The notes beneath the pieces are model-generated. The model was not told the origin of the DNA. It was given only the letters and a program-made list of their open reading frames with translations, and ran no database searches. The position numbers and the translations under genes are program-made. A stretch of DNA of 64,000 nucleotides, taken from a virus. This document shows, piece after piece, positions 31,761 through 39,108 of this stretch (positions within the stretch are counted from its first letter, which is position 1; every line of letters begins with the position of its first letter). The stretch spans positions 1-64,000 of the IMG/VR virus record IMGVR_UViG_3300006108_000010, one strand, 5' to 3'.

Positions 31761-31793
31761 ATCCCCCTGACCTCACCACAAGATCAGGGGGAT
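31761..31793 (-). terminator. Terminator of the lipoprotein gene
   Basis: ATCCCCCTGA pairs with TCAGGGGGAT. Read leftward, the stem is followed by TTTTTCTTT. It lies 18 nt after the stop of the 65-aa gene. Confidence 0.75.
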
Positions 31794-31810
31794 GGTTTTT
31801 TCTATGGCAA

Positions 31811-32008
31811 TTAACTATTGAATGGGGTGGCTCTCTGCCAAGATGGTTGAGGCTGGATCTGAAGGAACATTGCTTGCCAAGGAAGCGTTGGATCTTTCTT
31901 CAGCTTGTTGAGATAGGTTGTGTAGCAGGATGCGAGAGTCAAAAAGAATGCAAAGGCAAGGAAGAGATTGATCCTTGTCGTGTATTTACGCATGAGGAAG
32001 ATATTCAT
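31811..32008 (-). CDS. Putative small lipoprotein (65 aa)
   Basis: A basic N-terminus and hydrophobic segment (INLFLAFAFFLTLASC) end in a lipobox LASC near residue 28, followed by YTTYLNKLKKDPTLP. Its start overlaps the previous gene's stop, indicating coupling. The function is unknown. Confidence 0.65.
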   Translation of the reverse strand: MNIFLMRKYTTRINLFLAFAFFLTLASCYTTYLNKLKKDPTLPWQAMFLQIQPQPSWQRATPFNS

Positions 32009-32220
32009 TTTCTGTTGTTGAAGTTGTCGGCGTAGTCTTGGAAGCAGATTTGACCCGTGAGATAGGCTCCCATGATCAAGGCATCGTTGTAGTTGTATCC
32101 CATGCCCATTGCCTCATCAAGGTGAGTTTGGGTAGAATAATATGTTGCATCGGTTGTGGCTTTCGTGAGATTGCCATTGAGGAGATTTTCGATGACTGAT
32201 CTAGGAGTCAGAGTTGTCAT
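32005..32220 (-). CDS. Hypothetical protein (71 aa)
   Basis: MTTLTPRSVIENLLNGNLTK and YNYNDALIMGAYLTGQICF suggest a small helical bundle with no membrane segment. It overlaps the lipoprotein gene. No homologue is recognised. Confidence 0.65.
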   Translation of the reverse strand: MTTLTPRSVIENLLNGNLTKATTDATYYSTQTHLDEAMGMGYNYNDALIMGAYLTGQICFQDYADNFNNRK

Positions 32221-32250
32221 TGTTTCTGTTGTCGGCGGTGAGAATAAATT

Positions 32251-32331
32251 CTATCTGGTTTTAACATCCTGTAAGTCACGAGCGATTTGGTCACGCAAGG
32301 CAATCAGGTCATTGAGGCGAGAATCTTCCAT
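32251..32331 (-). CDS. Possible small protein (26 aa)
   Basis: The ATG at 32331 encodes MEDSRLNDLIALRDQIARDL and QDVKTR, a single amphipathic helix. Its start overlaps the stop of the 87-aa gene (TAATG junction), which supports translation. Confidence 0.4.
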   Translation of the reverse strand: MEDSRLNDLIALRDQIARDLQDVKTR

Positions 32332-32594
32332 TACTTTGAATCAGTAGGGATTGTCTTGTTGAAGGCTTCCTGCACCTTGTTCTGGTAGTAGGTGAAGTCT
32401 TGGAAGGGAGCATGGGCATAGGAATCGTCCTCCCAATGGAAGGAGACATTCCCCCAAGATGATGCTTCAAAGAAAGCGGCATGATGCACGATTGCTTGAT
32501 GTTGCCAGTAGAGGCTAGTGGCGAGGCAATCAATGGCACAAAGAAGGGTGATGAGGAGTGCGACGATGAGCGTGGAGTGGATGCGGTCTTTCAT
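32331..32594 (-). CDS. Small exported or membrane protein (87 aa)
   Basis: MKDRIHSTLIVALLITLLCA is a signal-anchor, followed by about 60 polar, aromatic residues predicted outside the cytoplasm. A variant GGGTAGAAT element lies just upstream of the ATG. The function is unknown. Confidence 0.65.
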   Translation of the reverse strand: MKDRIHSTLIVALLITLLCAIDCLATSLYWQHQAIVHHAAFFEASSWGNVSFHWEDDSYAHAPFQDFTYYQNKVQEAFNKTIPTDSK

Positions 32595-32650
32595 GATGTT
32601 GGGTAGAATGATATGTTTTATCGGTGTTTTGTTTTTTTTTTGAAGGTTGA

Positions 32651-32681
32651 AGAGAGGGAGTCGGGGGGTGACTCCCTCTCT
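32651..32681. terminator. Strong 12-bp hairpin
   Basis: AGAGAGGGAGTC pairs perfectly with GACTCCCTCTCT around a G-rich loop, 16 nt after the leftward stop at 32697. No T tail follows, so it may be a processed or rho-type end. Confidence 0.55.
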
Positions 32682-32696
32682 TCGGTTGGGGGGAAA

Positions 32697-33158
32697 TTAG
32701 AGGATGATATCCTTTACATTCTCCGCTTTGATTGTAAAGCACAAAGGCTCTTCCTCCTTGGGCTTGGGGAGTTCAGAGGCGAGAACCAGAGGCTCAATCA
32801 CGCTCTTGTCAACGCTCACTCCGTTGAGGAAATACTCAACATGAGGGGTGAACTTGATACCAGAAGCAGGGTAGAACCGAGCGTAATCTGCTCCCTTGTG
32901 GGTAATGTGAAGGGGATACTCTGACCACTCACCCCAAGGCAGACCAGCGTTTTCGGAAGGGAGAGTTCCTTCCTCACGACCTTCCTTGACAACTCCCATG
33001 TTGTCGTATTCAACGCCACCACGAATGACCAGCTTGGTGATCTTCTCGATCTTGTTGCCAGCATGGGGCTTTTTGGTCTTGAGGGTCTTGGTGATAACAG
33101 CCGAGAGGTTCGACCCCTTGCGGCTCTTGACGATTTGCTTGATGATTTCGATGTTCAT
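32697..33158 (-). CDS. Hypothetical protein (153 aa)
   Basis: MNIEIIKQIVKSRKGSNLSA opens a basic helical N-terminus. It is followed by a beta-rich body (KLVIRGGVEYDNMGVV; FTPHVEYFLNGVSVDKS) and a Pro/Glu stretch near the end. The gene is monocistronic with a TTGACC-N17-TCTACT promoter-like sequence upstream. The family is not recognised. Confidence 0.75.
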   Translation of the reverse strand: MNIEIIKQIVKSRKGSNLSAVITKTLKTKKPHAGNKIEKITKLVIRGGVEYDNMGVVKEGREEGTLPSENAGLPWGEWSEYPLHITHKGADYARFYPASGIKFTPHVEYFLNGVSVDKSVIEPLVLASELPKPKEEEPLCFTIKAENVKDIIL

Positions 33159-33385
33159 ACTATCAATAAGGGATTTCCGCCCTTTCCGATTTGCACCTTC
33201 GGTTTAGAGGTCATAGCCGTTTTTGACTATGGATCAAGTAGATCATATTCCTCCTCATTGGTCAACTGCTATTTTTAGGGGTAGGTGATTTTTATTTTTC
33301 CCTATTGACAAAATCAAAAAAGTCTGAAGGAAAAAAGATTTCATTTTACCCAAACTTTTTGGAGCATACGCCCAAGGCATTGGAA

Positions 33386-33426
33386 CCTTGGGTAAAATAA
33401 TTTCTTTCAAATAATTCTCCCCAAGG
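33386..33426. repeat. GGGTAAAAT element (hairpin CCTTGGG/CCCAAGG)
   Basis: The core reads TAAAATAATTTCTTTCAAATAA between 7-bp pairing ends. An inverted ATTTTACCCAAA half copy lies 30 nt to the left, near 33346. Confidence 0.65.
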
Positions 33427-33442
33427 TATGAATACAAAAAAA

Positions 33443-33465
33443 ATCCCCTTGACTTGCAAGGGGAT
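33443..33465 (-). terminator. Bidirectional terminator
   Basis: ATCCCCTT pairs with AAGGGGAT. The leftward strand continues TTTTTTTT and the plus strand TTTTTG. It ends the 33483-33737 gene. Confidence 0.75.
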
Positions 33466-33482
33466 TTTTGATTGGGGGATTT

Positions 33483-33737
33483 TTAGGAGGTGACCTTCCT
33501 CATGATCTCTTCGATGTCAGCGATTCCCTGCTGGACATCTTTGCGAGGGGAATACTTCTTGCCAGTATACTGGGAGAGGCAGGAGAGGAGGTACTTGGCA
33601 TTGGCTCCTCTGGTGATGACCATGCCGTGTTGGAGTGCCTTCAATCCCATCTTGATGGTAGCCAGACGGAAGGTGTCGATCTGGGCTGGGGTGGTGAGGG
33701 CGAAACCCTCGTCGGTGTTGTGTGGTACTTTGCTCAT
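33483..33737 (-). CDS. Hypothetical protein (84 aa)
   Basis: MSKVPHNTDEGFALTTPAQI leads a helical protein (TFRLATIKMGLKALQHGMVI; KYSPRKDVQQGIADIEEIMR). Upstream TTGATT-N17-TCTACT sits about 16 nt before the ATG, giving a short leader. The function is unknown. Confidence 0.72.
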   Translation of the reverse strand: MSKVPHNTDEGFALTTPAQIDTFRLATIKMGLKALQHGMVITRGANAKYLLSCLSQYTGKKYSPRKDVQQGIADIEEIMRKVTS

Positions 33738-33947
33738 AGGACAACCAGTAGATCAAATCCCTAGCAACTAATCAAGAAAAAAGAATTAAGTTATATTAAT
33801 TTTTTTTCGTATATGTTTTTTAACTAATATAACATCCATATATTAGTTTGGGTAAAATAAAATGTTTCTTCTATATCCACCCAAGACTGCGTTGTAAGAT
33901 AAATGAACACATTATATTCATTTATCCTACAAGTTATTATCTTACAA
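33738..33947. other. Intergenic with inverted repeats
   Basis: The gap contains TTATATTA/TAATATAA inverted repeats (33790-33845), a GGGTAAAAT element (33848-33885) and a 10-bp perfect hairpin GATAAATGAA/TTCATTTATC (around 33898-33927) that may end the leftward operon. Confidence 0.55.
33848..33885. repeat. GGGTAAAAT element
   Basis: TTGGGT pairs with ACCCAA around AAAATAAAATGTTTCTTC. It is the closest match to the consensus GGGTAAAATAAAATGTTTC. Confidence 0.65.
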
Positions 33948-34163
33948 TTACTTACGAAGACTGTTCTTCTGGATGGAAATCTGTACAGTATTCAGCGACT
34001 CCTGCATCATATCCAATCTTGTATTGAAGGTGTCTATAGAGTTCGTCGTAATTAAAGCTTCCTCCGTCGTAGGGGTTGTTTGAAACTCCTTCATCATATC
34101 CGTGGATAAACCCCCCTTACAGTAACCTATGTTTCTGGGATCTGGGTCGTGTGCTATTTTCAT
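33948..34163 (-). CDS. Hypothetical protein (71 aa)
   Basis: MKIAHDPDPRNIGYCKGGLS is followed by a helical C-terminal half with coiled-coil character (FNTRLDMMQESLNTVQISIQ). The start overlaps the stop of the upstream 66-aa gene. No family is recognised. Confidence 0.65.
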   Translation of the reverse strand: MKIAHDPDPRNIGYCKGGLSTDMMKEFQTTPTTEEALITTNSIDTFNTRLDMMQESLNTVQISIQKNSLRK

Positions 34164-34360
34164 AGTCCGTGGATTCTGATGTGTTCTTGGATTGCCTGAG
34201 AGAATTCTTCTATCTGCTTATTTGGGATAGTCAGAACGATCTTCTCTGTCTCATCATCAAGTCTTTCCTTGATTGTCGTGTAGTCTGAACAATCCTCTGA
34301 GACTTCGATGATGTAGTCAGCATCTTCTGAGTTAATTACTATACTGGTTTTAATCTTCAT
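34160..34360 (-). CDS. Hypothetical protein (66 aa)
   Basis: MKIKTSIVINSEDADYIIEV and TTIKERLDDETEKIVLTIPN look like a small alpha/beta fold. The 18-bp ACACGGTGTTGTAT repeats lie just upstream of its start and may control it. Confidence 0.68.
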   Translation of the reverse strand: MKIKTSIVINSEDADYIIEVSEDCSDYTTIKERLDDETEKIVLTIPNKQIEEFSQAIQEHIRIHGL

Positions 34361-34403
34361 ATGCGGGTATACGAGCGTGTGTGGGTTACGGGTGTTGTGT
34401 GCG

Positions 34404-34465
34404 TACTTGCGTGGTAATAAAACACGGTGTTGTATTTTAACACGGTGTTGTATAAAAACACGGTT
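34404..34465. repeat. 18-bp tandem repeats with ACACGGTGT core (locus 1)
   Basis: ACACGGTGTTGTAT starts at 34422 and 34440, with a truncated copy at 34458 and a diverged unit (ACTTGCGTGGTAATAA) before them, all at 18-bp spacing. ACACGGTGT is nearly palindromic. The array precedes the 34160-34360 gene. Related arrays are at 45.50 and 45.80 kb. Confidence 0.7.
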
Positions 34466-34661
34466 ACAGATTTATACTCTCTACTAGTTGATCGTAGTTG
34501 TCAAGTTTTTCTTTAAACTCATCGTCTTCTTGGAAGTTCTCTTCTATAAAGCCGTAGAGTTCATTGGTGGCATCGATAAGGGAGATCGTATTCTGTCTTA
34601 AGAGTAGATACTCCCTTATCATTGCCTTCCTAGTGAGATCTTTGTACTGATTCTCTGTCAT
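34464..34661 (-). CDS. Hypothetical helical protein (65 aa)
   Basis: MTENQYKDLTRKAMIREYLL continues as an acidic helical protein (ENFQEDDEFKEKLDNYDQLV). It sits 5 nt downstream of the Api92-like gene. The function is unknown. Confidence 0.68.
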   Translation of the reverse strand: MTENQYKDLTRKAMIREYLLLRQNTISLIDATNELYGFIEENFQEDDEFKEKLDNYDQLVESINL

Positions 34662-34666
34662 GATGA

Positions 34667-35302
34667 TTACTCTTCATCATCATCTTCATGCATCTCAAAG
34701 TAATAGTCAAGATCGCAATACTTGTAGATATCACTTTCTGGGTCGATGTCCGCCGCTTCTTCTGCTTCGTAGCATTCGTCGTTCTCACTATCCTTAGAGA
34801 ACGTGGTGCATCCAAAGAACATGTGTCCTTCGTCGTAGTAATACATCTCAATGGTCTCTCCGGTAATCTTAGCGAGTTCACGAATGACATTGGTTGGGGG
34901 ACACCATGCAGTCTGGAAGCAGTAGCTGCTCAGATCCTCAATCTCATTGGAAGAATCCTCCAGAGTAAGGTTGCTGTAGGAATTCCACTTGGTATCCCAC
35001 TTGGCTTTACACCACTCATACCATCCGCTAAAACCTGTCTCGTCTACACAGGTTTGTTTATTTTCATCCTGTTTTTGTTTCTCAATGGCTTCCTCTTCTG
35101 GAGTCCTCTTTGAGGTAATGTAGTCGATGTCTCCAAACTTAGAAGACTCTTCAATGCAGGGAGGCATTGGGACAATCTTATTGAAGTCAAGGAATCTCTC
35201 CACTCCTTGTCTATCGGTTCTCTCGGAGATATAGGGCTTGACAAGTTCTCCGATGGTCTTTCCGCTAGTGCAGATCAGTAGGTTGGTGCAATGGTTGGGC
35301 AT
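34667..35302 (-). CDS. Api92/DUF1281-like protein (211 aa)
   Basis: The start MPNHCTNLLICTSG and the central GFSGWYEWCKAKWDTKWNSY match the hallmark N-terminus and W-Y-x-W-x3-x-W-x-TKW block of the Api92/DUF1281 ferredoxin-like family of phages and plasmids. ECYEAEEAADID and an acidic C-terminal tail follow. The family's role is unknown. It is a good full-length example. Confidence 0.82.
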   Translation of the reverse strand: MPNHCTNLLICTSGKTIGELVKPYISERTDRQGVERFLDFNKIVPMPPCIEESSKFGDIDYITSKRTPEEEAIEKQKQDENKQTCVDETGFSGWYEWCKAKWDTKWNSYSNLTLEDSSNEIEDLSSYCFQTAWCPPTNVIRELAKITGETIEMYYYDEGHMFFGCTTFSKDSENDECYEAEEAADIDPESDIYKYCDLDYYFEMHEDDDEE

Positions 35303-35323
35303 GTGTTTGGTTTGGTTGGTTGT

Positions 35324-35436
35324 TTATTTGTTTAACTGAATGATGATCACCACAAGCAAAAGGGCAAGGATGATGTTGAAAGGTAACAGATATGCTAGCA
35401 CGATTGCAAGCAGAATCGTAAGAATCGTGTTAATCA
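35324..35436 (-). CDS. Small membrane protein (37 aa)
   Basis: MINTILTILLAIVLAYLLPF and LALLLVVIIIQLNK form two short hydrophobic stretches around a Pro-Phe-Asn turn. The start overlaps the stop of the 91-aa gene (ATGATTAA). The function is unknown. Confidence 0.55.
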
Positions 35437-35705
35437 TTTTGTGGCAGGGGATAATGATGATTGATATAGATTTCCACTTCACGATCAAATGAACTCATCT
35501 GGCTTTTCTTTGCGAAGCTAATTCTAACTCCTTCTCTCTTAATGATGCGAGTCCACTGGTCATTGTTTCTCCAACTCTTTCTGGTATCAATTACCTGATA
35601 CCAATCTTCTTTCTTGGATGGATTTACTGAAGGCGAGATATAGATATTCTGCCATTTGGTATTTTCGTATCCTTCGCTTCTCTGTTCGCCTGTGAATGTT
35701 GTCAT
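35430..35705 (-). CDS. Hypothetical protein (91 aa)
   Basis: MTTFTGEQRSEGYENTKWQN with IYISPSVNPSKKEDWYQVID and a basic C-terminal half form a beta-rich small protein. It overlaps both neighbours by a few bases in a long leftward operon. No family is recognised. Confidence 0.68.
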   Translation of the reverse strand: MTTFTGEQRSEGYENTKWQNIYISPSVNPSKKEDWYQVIDTRKSWRNNDQWTRIIKREGVRISFAKKSQMSSFDREVEIYINHHYPLPQND

Positions 35706-35965
35706 TTGTTGTTGGGCAAGGTGTCGATTGTCTTGAAGGATTGCTCCACCAGTTCATAGAAATAATACTTGCTGTGCATCAGATCCGTTGTATAGAGATC
35801 CTTCATCAAGTCAAGTGCTTTCTTCTTATCCTTGGGAACATCCCCTACGGAATAAAGATGCTGAAGCATTTCCTTGTCACCATATACATGAATCAGGAAG
35901 TGCGTCGAGTCTCTGGAAACCTTCTTGGGCTTTCTGGGTTTCTTCTGTATGGTTTCAGTTTGCAT
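35702..35965 (-). CDS. Hypothetical basic protein (87 aa)
   Basis: From MQTETIQKKPRKPKKVSRDS the N-terminus is Lys/Arg/Pro-rich. A helical body (KEMLQHLYSVGDVPKDKKKA) follows. I chose the ATG at 35965 over one three codons earlier because it gives the shorter overlap. The function is unknown. Confidence 0.65.
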   Translation of the reverse strand: MQTETIQKKPRKPKKVSRDSTHFLIHVYGDKEMLQHLYSVGDVPKDKKKALDLMKDLYTTDLMHSKYYFYELVEQSFKTIDTLPNNK

Positions 35966-36167
35966 TATAATCAATGTCCTTTAGAGTTGACACGATTGTT
36001 TCCAAACGACCCAGAGCAGTGCAAACATCTTTGTGTGCTTCGATCTGGTTGGGATAGAGGTTCTCGTCCTCTAGTTCGGCTAATGCCCTCTCGGTATTGA
36101 GAAGGGTGTTGTAGACACTCCAGAACATAGTCGTGGAGATTTGGATGGTGGGTCTTGTGGTTGTCAT
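35955..36167 (-). CDS. Hypothetical helical protein (70 aa)
   Basis: MTTTRPTIQISTTMFWSVYN continues as amphipathic helices (TLLNTERALAELEDENLYPN; TALGRLETIVSTLKDIDYN). Its end overlaps the next start by 11 nt. No family is recognised. Confidence 0.65.
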   Translation of the reverse strand: MTTTRPTIQISTTMFWSVYNTLLNTERALAELEDENLYPNQIEAHKDVCTALGRLETIVSTLKDIDYNAN

Positions 36168-36213
36168 AGGGTGCGATCCTTGCAGAAAGGATTTAGAATG
36201 TCAATGATTATTT

Positions 36214-36399
36214 TTAACGAGTTTCAACATCTGGCAAGACAAGGAAAGTCTTGAGATGTTTGAAGGCAGAACCAAGACAGGCATCAAGGGTGAGATGTCC
36301 GTATTCAGTCTGTGTCAAGCCTGTTTCGTCATCATATTCATAACCATACAGATTATGTTCTTGGAAGAAGAGGACTTGGAGGGTTGGGATGTGCTTCAT
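36214..36399 (-). CDS. Hypothetical protein (61 aa)
   Basis: The ATG at 36399 gives MKHIPTLQVLFFQEHNLYGY with a beta-rich acidic middle and a helical end. The longer frame starts within a GC-rich hairpin and is less likely. A TTGACA-containing promoter-like stretch lies upstream at about 36500-36550. Confidence 0.6.
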   Translation of the reverse strand: MKHIPTLQVLFFQEHNLYGYEYDDETGLTQTEYGHLTLDACLGSAFKHLKTFLVLPDVETR

Positions 36400-36550
36400 A
36401 TAGTTTTGTTTTTGTCTGGTGTCGGGTTGCCTTCCTCCCCCCAAACCACTAGGAGGAGGAAGGGCTTCCCTATGAACTCTATTGAGCCACTACTCTCAAT
36501 AGATACCACCAATCTTTATATCTTAACAGGTTTTAACTTTTTGTCAAGTA

Positions 36551-37141
36551 TTAATATGCTTTGCGAAGAAAGTCACAGTAATCCTTTATTGCCTTCTTGC
36601 TTGGCTTGAGCATCTCAAAGTCAAGATCCCAATAAAGATCTTCTGGGGTTCCGTTTGCGAAGAGTTCGTTCTCATCTTTCCAACCAAGGGACTTGAAAAC
36701 CGATGCCCACTTCTTACGATGGTCACCATATCCTTCATTGTCACCAGCAAGAGCAAAGGATTCTTCAAGCATCTGGTAGAGTGCATCCTCCATGAACATA
36801 TCACTTTCCATATGCCACTTGTCGGTATTGATTGCCTTCTGAAGATTCTTGACAACCAGAATGTGGTATGAGTCATGAAGCATTCCCATCCAATTTCCTT
36901 CAATCTGCCAGATCTCCGAATCATCCATAAGTTGATCCAGTTTAATCTCAAGAATCTCATTGACAAGACTCTTGAAAGTTTCAAGTGCTTTCTTGTTTAA
37001 AGATCTTGCAAAATCCCAATGCTCAAAACTGTAGCAGAAGATTCCTGCCACTGGTTTTGCTCCTTGGACACACCCTCCAATATGGAACGTTCTCTCGTTG
37101 AGAGTTGGTGTTTCGATTTGAATTGGTAGAACTGATTTCAT
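36551..37141 (-). CDS. Hypothetical protein (196 aa)
   Basis: The start at 37141 (MKSVLPIQIETPTLNERTFH) overlaps the TGA of the upstream small gene. The product has a beta-rich Gly/Cys N-terminus (HIGGCVQGAKPVAGIFCYSF) and a long helical acidic body ending KAIKDYCDFLRKAY. I do not recognise the family. Confidence 0.75.
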   Translation of the reverse strand: MKSVLPIQIETPTLNERTFHIGGCVQGAKPVAGIFCYSFEHWDFARSLNKKALETFKSLVNEILEIKLDQLMDDSEIWQIEGNWMGMLHDSYHILVVKNLQKAINTDKWHMESDMFMEDALYQMLEESFALAGDNEGYGDHRKKWASVFKSLGWKDENELFANGTPEDLYWDLDFEMLKPSKKAIKDYCDFLRKAY

Positions 37142-37305
37142 TTGTTGTACAGGTTGTATTCGTATTTTCCGATTTGGTTGTTGTTGAATAGGCGTGTGTG
37201 CCAATTGCTGTGTGTTGTCTCCATGATGTGTTTATACAACAGGGAGGTTTTGGGATTTACTTCCTTTCCAAAGAAACGAAGCAAAAGGGTAATTGGGTCT
37301 TTCAT
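37138..37305 (-). CDS. Small hypothetical protein (55 aa)
   Basis: From the ATG at 37305 the frame encodes MKDPITLLLRFFGKEVNPKT and continues as an Asn/His-rich protein ending GKYEYNLYNK. The ATGA junction with the 196-aa gene supports translation. Confidence 0.6.
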   Translation of the reverse strand: MKDPITLLLRFFGKEVNPKTSLLYKHIMETTHSNWHTRLFNNNQIGKYEYNLYNK

Positions 37306-37326
37306 AGGATTAGAAGTATGGCAGAA

Positions 37327-37455
37327 CTAGTCTCTGGTGTCAACAACTTTGTTTCTCTTGTAGATCTTTTTTGAATTGATCTTCTTGGTAGCAGGTGCGA
37401 AGTGCTTGCGAATCTTGATGTCTTTGATGACGATTGAGAATGATGTGGTTTTCAT
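37327..37455 (-). CDS. Small basic protein (42 aa)
   Basis: MKTTSFSIVIKDIKIRKHFA and a Lys-rich tail (TKKINSKKIYKRNKV) make a basic peptide. Its ATG overlaps the glycosylase-like gene's TGA. The basic charge suggests nucleic-acid contact. The function is unknown. Confidence 0.6.
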   Translation of the reverse strand: MKTTSFSIVIKDIKIRKHFAPATKKINSKKIYKRNKVVDTRD

Positions 37456-38024
37456 TTTGCCTTTGTAGCATAGGACTTCCAGATAGTCAAGTCCAAATCT
37501 GCTGGGGTCATCTGATGATTGATTGCCTCTGTCAAGAACAATTTCTCAATATCTGCATATTTCTTTTTGGGGGGAGTTGCCTTGGGAACCTTGTATCCCT
37601 TCTCACTCATCCACTTTAAGATATGAGTGTCAAGGACTGCAACCTTGGCATCTGGTCGAGAGTGCAGGACAAAGAACCTAGCAGTCTTGCTACCAATTCC
37701 CTTGACACTCTCCAGTTCTTCGATAGTCACCTTCTTGAGTTTACCCTTGAACTTGAGGATCTCCTTGAAGGCATTGCCAACACGATTGTATTGACCTAGC
37801 TTGAACTGCTTCATGTGAATCTCAAGCCAACCCATACTCGCAAGATGCTTGATGTGGGCAAATGGTTTGTTGCGATGCTTGTGCAAGCAAAGAGTGAGAA
37901 AAGCATCCAGTTTCTTTGCCTGTTGCTCTGCTCCCTTTCCTGCGACAAGGATTGCGAACATCAAGAACTCTTCCAGTTCTTCTTCGGTGCGATTGTAATT
38001 GGTGATGGTGGTAGGTGTGATCAT
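37452..38024 (-). CDS. HhH-GPD DNA glycosylase-like protein (190 aa)
   Basis: ESVKGIGSKTARFFVLHSRP (residues about 104-123) is a helix-hairpin-helix. VAVLDTHILKWM after it carries the catalytic Asp expected in HhH-GPD base-excision glycosylases (EndoIII/MutY type). No C-terminal iron-sulphur cysteines are present. The substrate base is unknown. It could repair or police modified DNA. Confidence 0.8.
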   Translation of the reverse strand: MITPTTITNYNRTEEELEEFLMFAILVAGKGAEQQAKKLDAFLTLCLHKHRNKPFAHIKHLASMGWLEIHMKQFKLGQYNRVGNAFKEILKFKGKLKKVTIEELESVKGIGSKTARFFVLHSRPDAKVAVLDTHILKWMSEKGYKVPKATPPKKKYADIEKLFLTEAINHQMTPADLDLTIWKSYATKAK

Positions 38025-38029
38025 AGGGA

Positions 38030-38443
38030 TTAAGAGTTGCAGAGGGATTTGATTGTGTCAAGTCTTTTTGATTGAACATTCCAGATTCCGATGATCCTCT
38101 GCATGGGTTTGTTTTGAAGGTGATCGTAGATTGTACCATCAATGATGGCGAAGGCATGATCTCTACGATTGACAACATAACGACCAGTAGGATACTTCTG
38201 CAAGAATTTCTGTACAGTAATTCCGCCTGTCTTGATCTTGCGATACTCTATCCCGTTTTTCCTAGCAGTCTCCATCAACTTGGCAGTATAGAATCCCTTG
38301 CCATGCTTGCGTCCAGACTGCTCTCCGATCTTGTATGCTTCGGTATAAGGAATACCCGCCGCAGTTGAAAGGGCAACAATGGTGCAGTTGTTGTTGTCTT
38401 TGAAGCCGATGTTCTCTGCTGGTGTGACTTTCTGGTGGTTCAT
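38030..38443 (-). CDS. Papain/C39-like cysteine peptidase-like protein (137 aa)
   Basis: I chose MNHQKVTPAENIGFKDNNNC because the longer N-terminus lies within another gene. NNNCTIVALSTAAGIPY gives the catalytic-type Cys at about residue 20. RRDHAFAIIDGTIYDH supplies His and Asp in the order used by C39-type and related cysteine peptidases. It lacks any transporter domain. The role, toxin or protein processing, is unknown. Confidence 0.68.
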   Translation of the reverse strand: MNHQKVTPAENIGFKDNNNCTIVALSTAAGIPYTEAYKIGEQSGRKHGKGFYTAKLMETARKNGIEYRKIKTGGITVQKFLQKYPTGRYVVNRRDHAFAIIDGTIYDHLQNKPMQRIIGIWNVQSKRLDTIKSLCNS

Positions 38444-38459
38444 GGTGGTGTGGTTGGTA

Positions 38460-38681
38460 TTAAAAACTAGGTGCTGATCCTTCGTCAAGGACTTCGCCGT
38501 GATATTTTTCAATACCTCCGACTCGGCATCTTATGGCGTGGGTTGCAACCGCCCCCATAAGTCTGCACAGCACTGCTTGTTTTTCTGTAGTTGCTCTCTG
38601 CATTTGTGCTGGGGTTACCAACACGATCAGGACTTGAGACCTGTGGCGACTACGGATAGCTAGTCCGTTCACCAGTAGCAT
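38460..38681 (-). CDS. Hypothetical basic protein (73 aa)
   Basis: From the ATG at 38681 the product is MLLVNGLAIRSRHRSQVLIV, then TPAQMQRATTEKQAVLCRLM and AVATHAIRCRVGGIEKYHGE. A sigma70-like promoter ends 16 nt upstream. The reading frame has G/C at third positions like its neighbours. Its start overlaps the next gene only in the longer form I rejected. Confidence 0.5.
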   Translation of the reverse strand: MLLVNGLAIRSRHRSQVLIVLVTPAQMQRATTEKQAVLCRLMGAVATHAIRCRVGGIEKYHGEVLDEGSAPSF

Positions 38682-38696
38682 TTCAACTATGGAATG

Positions 38697-38724
38697 ACTA
38701 TACACTATCCCCAGAAAGATGCAA
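38697..38724 (-). promoter_or_regulatory. Sigma70-like promoter
   Basis: TTGCAT, 16-bp spacer, TATAGT on the leftward strand. The -10 box ends 16 nt before the ATG at 38681, giving a leader of about 9 nt. Confidence 0.6.
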
Positions 38725-38747
38725 GAACTATTTTCAACTTTTTTTAT

Positions 38748-38786
38748 TTGGGTAAAAGAATATCTTTTAAAGGATTTCGCCCAAGG
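38748..38786. repeat. GGGTAAAAG element
   Basis: A variant copy (TTGGGTAAAAGAATATCTTTT) with pairing ends TTGGGT/GCCCAA. It precedes the promoter for the leftward gene. Confidence 0.6.
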
Positions 38787-38794
38787 CGAAGTTT

Positions 38795-39070
38795 TTGAAA
38801 AGTGAAACAGCATACGCTTACATAAGATGGCACTCTCGTTGTGTGGTTATGAAAGATGCTCCTAAAGTCTGTGCAGTTTGTGGTTATGATGCTCATGTAG
38901 AAGTTGCTCATAAAATCCCGATTGCTGATTTTGAAGATAATGTAAGACTTAATACAATCAATCATATTGATAATCTTGTTTTGCTTTGTCCTAATCATCA
39001 TTGGGAGTTCGATCATGGTAATTTGAAACTGGTAGGAGTGGAGGGTAACGCTCCCTCTTCAATAAATTAA
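38795..39070 (+). CDS. HNH nuclease-domain protein, TTG start (91 aa)
   Basis: CAVCGYDAHVEVAHKIPIAD followed by INHIDNLVLLCPNHHWEFDH is an HNH core with CxxC pairs, catalytic-type His and Asn. The C-terminal ten residues are read from the tRNA-Lys gene on the opposite strand, so the tail looks truncated. It starts at a TTG (LKSETAYAYIRWHSR). It may be a shortened homing endonuclease next to a tRNA. Confidence 0.68.
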   Translation: MKSETAYAYIRWHSRCVVMKDAPKVCAVCGYDAHVEVAHKIPIADFEDNVRLNTINHIDNLVLLCPNHHWEFDHGNLKLVGVEGNAPSSIN

Positions 39071-39103
39071 AAGTTTATTGCATCACTTTAATGCTTCACT
39101 CCC
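39030..39103 (-). tRNA. tRNA-Lys(TTT), variant T-loop
   Basis: The acceptor is GGGAGTG/CACTCCT with A73 and encoded CCA. The anticodon stem ATAAA/TTTAT holds loop CTTTTAA. The T-arm is GAGGG AGCGTTA CCCTC, sharing the AGCGTTA loop with tRNA-Cys and tRNA-Trp. An HNH gene on the plus strand runs into it. Confidence 0.85.
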
Positions 39104-39108
39104 AAAAT

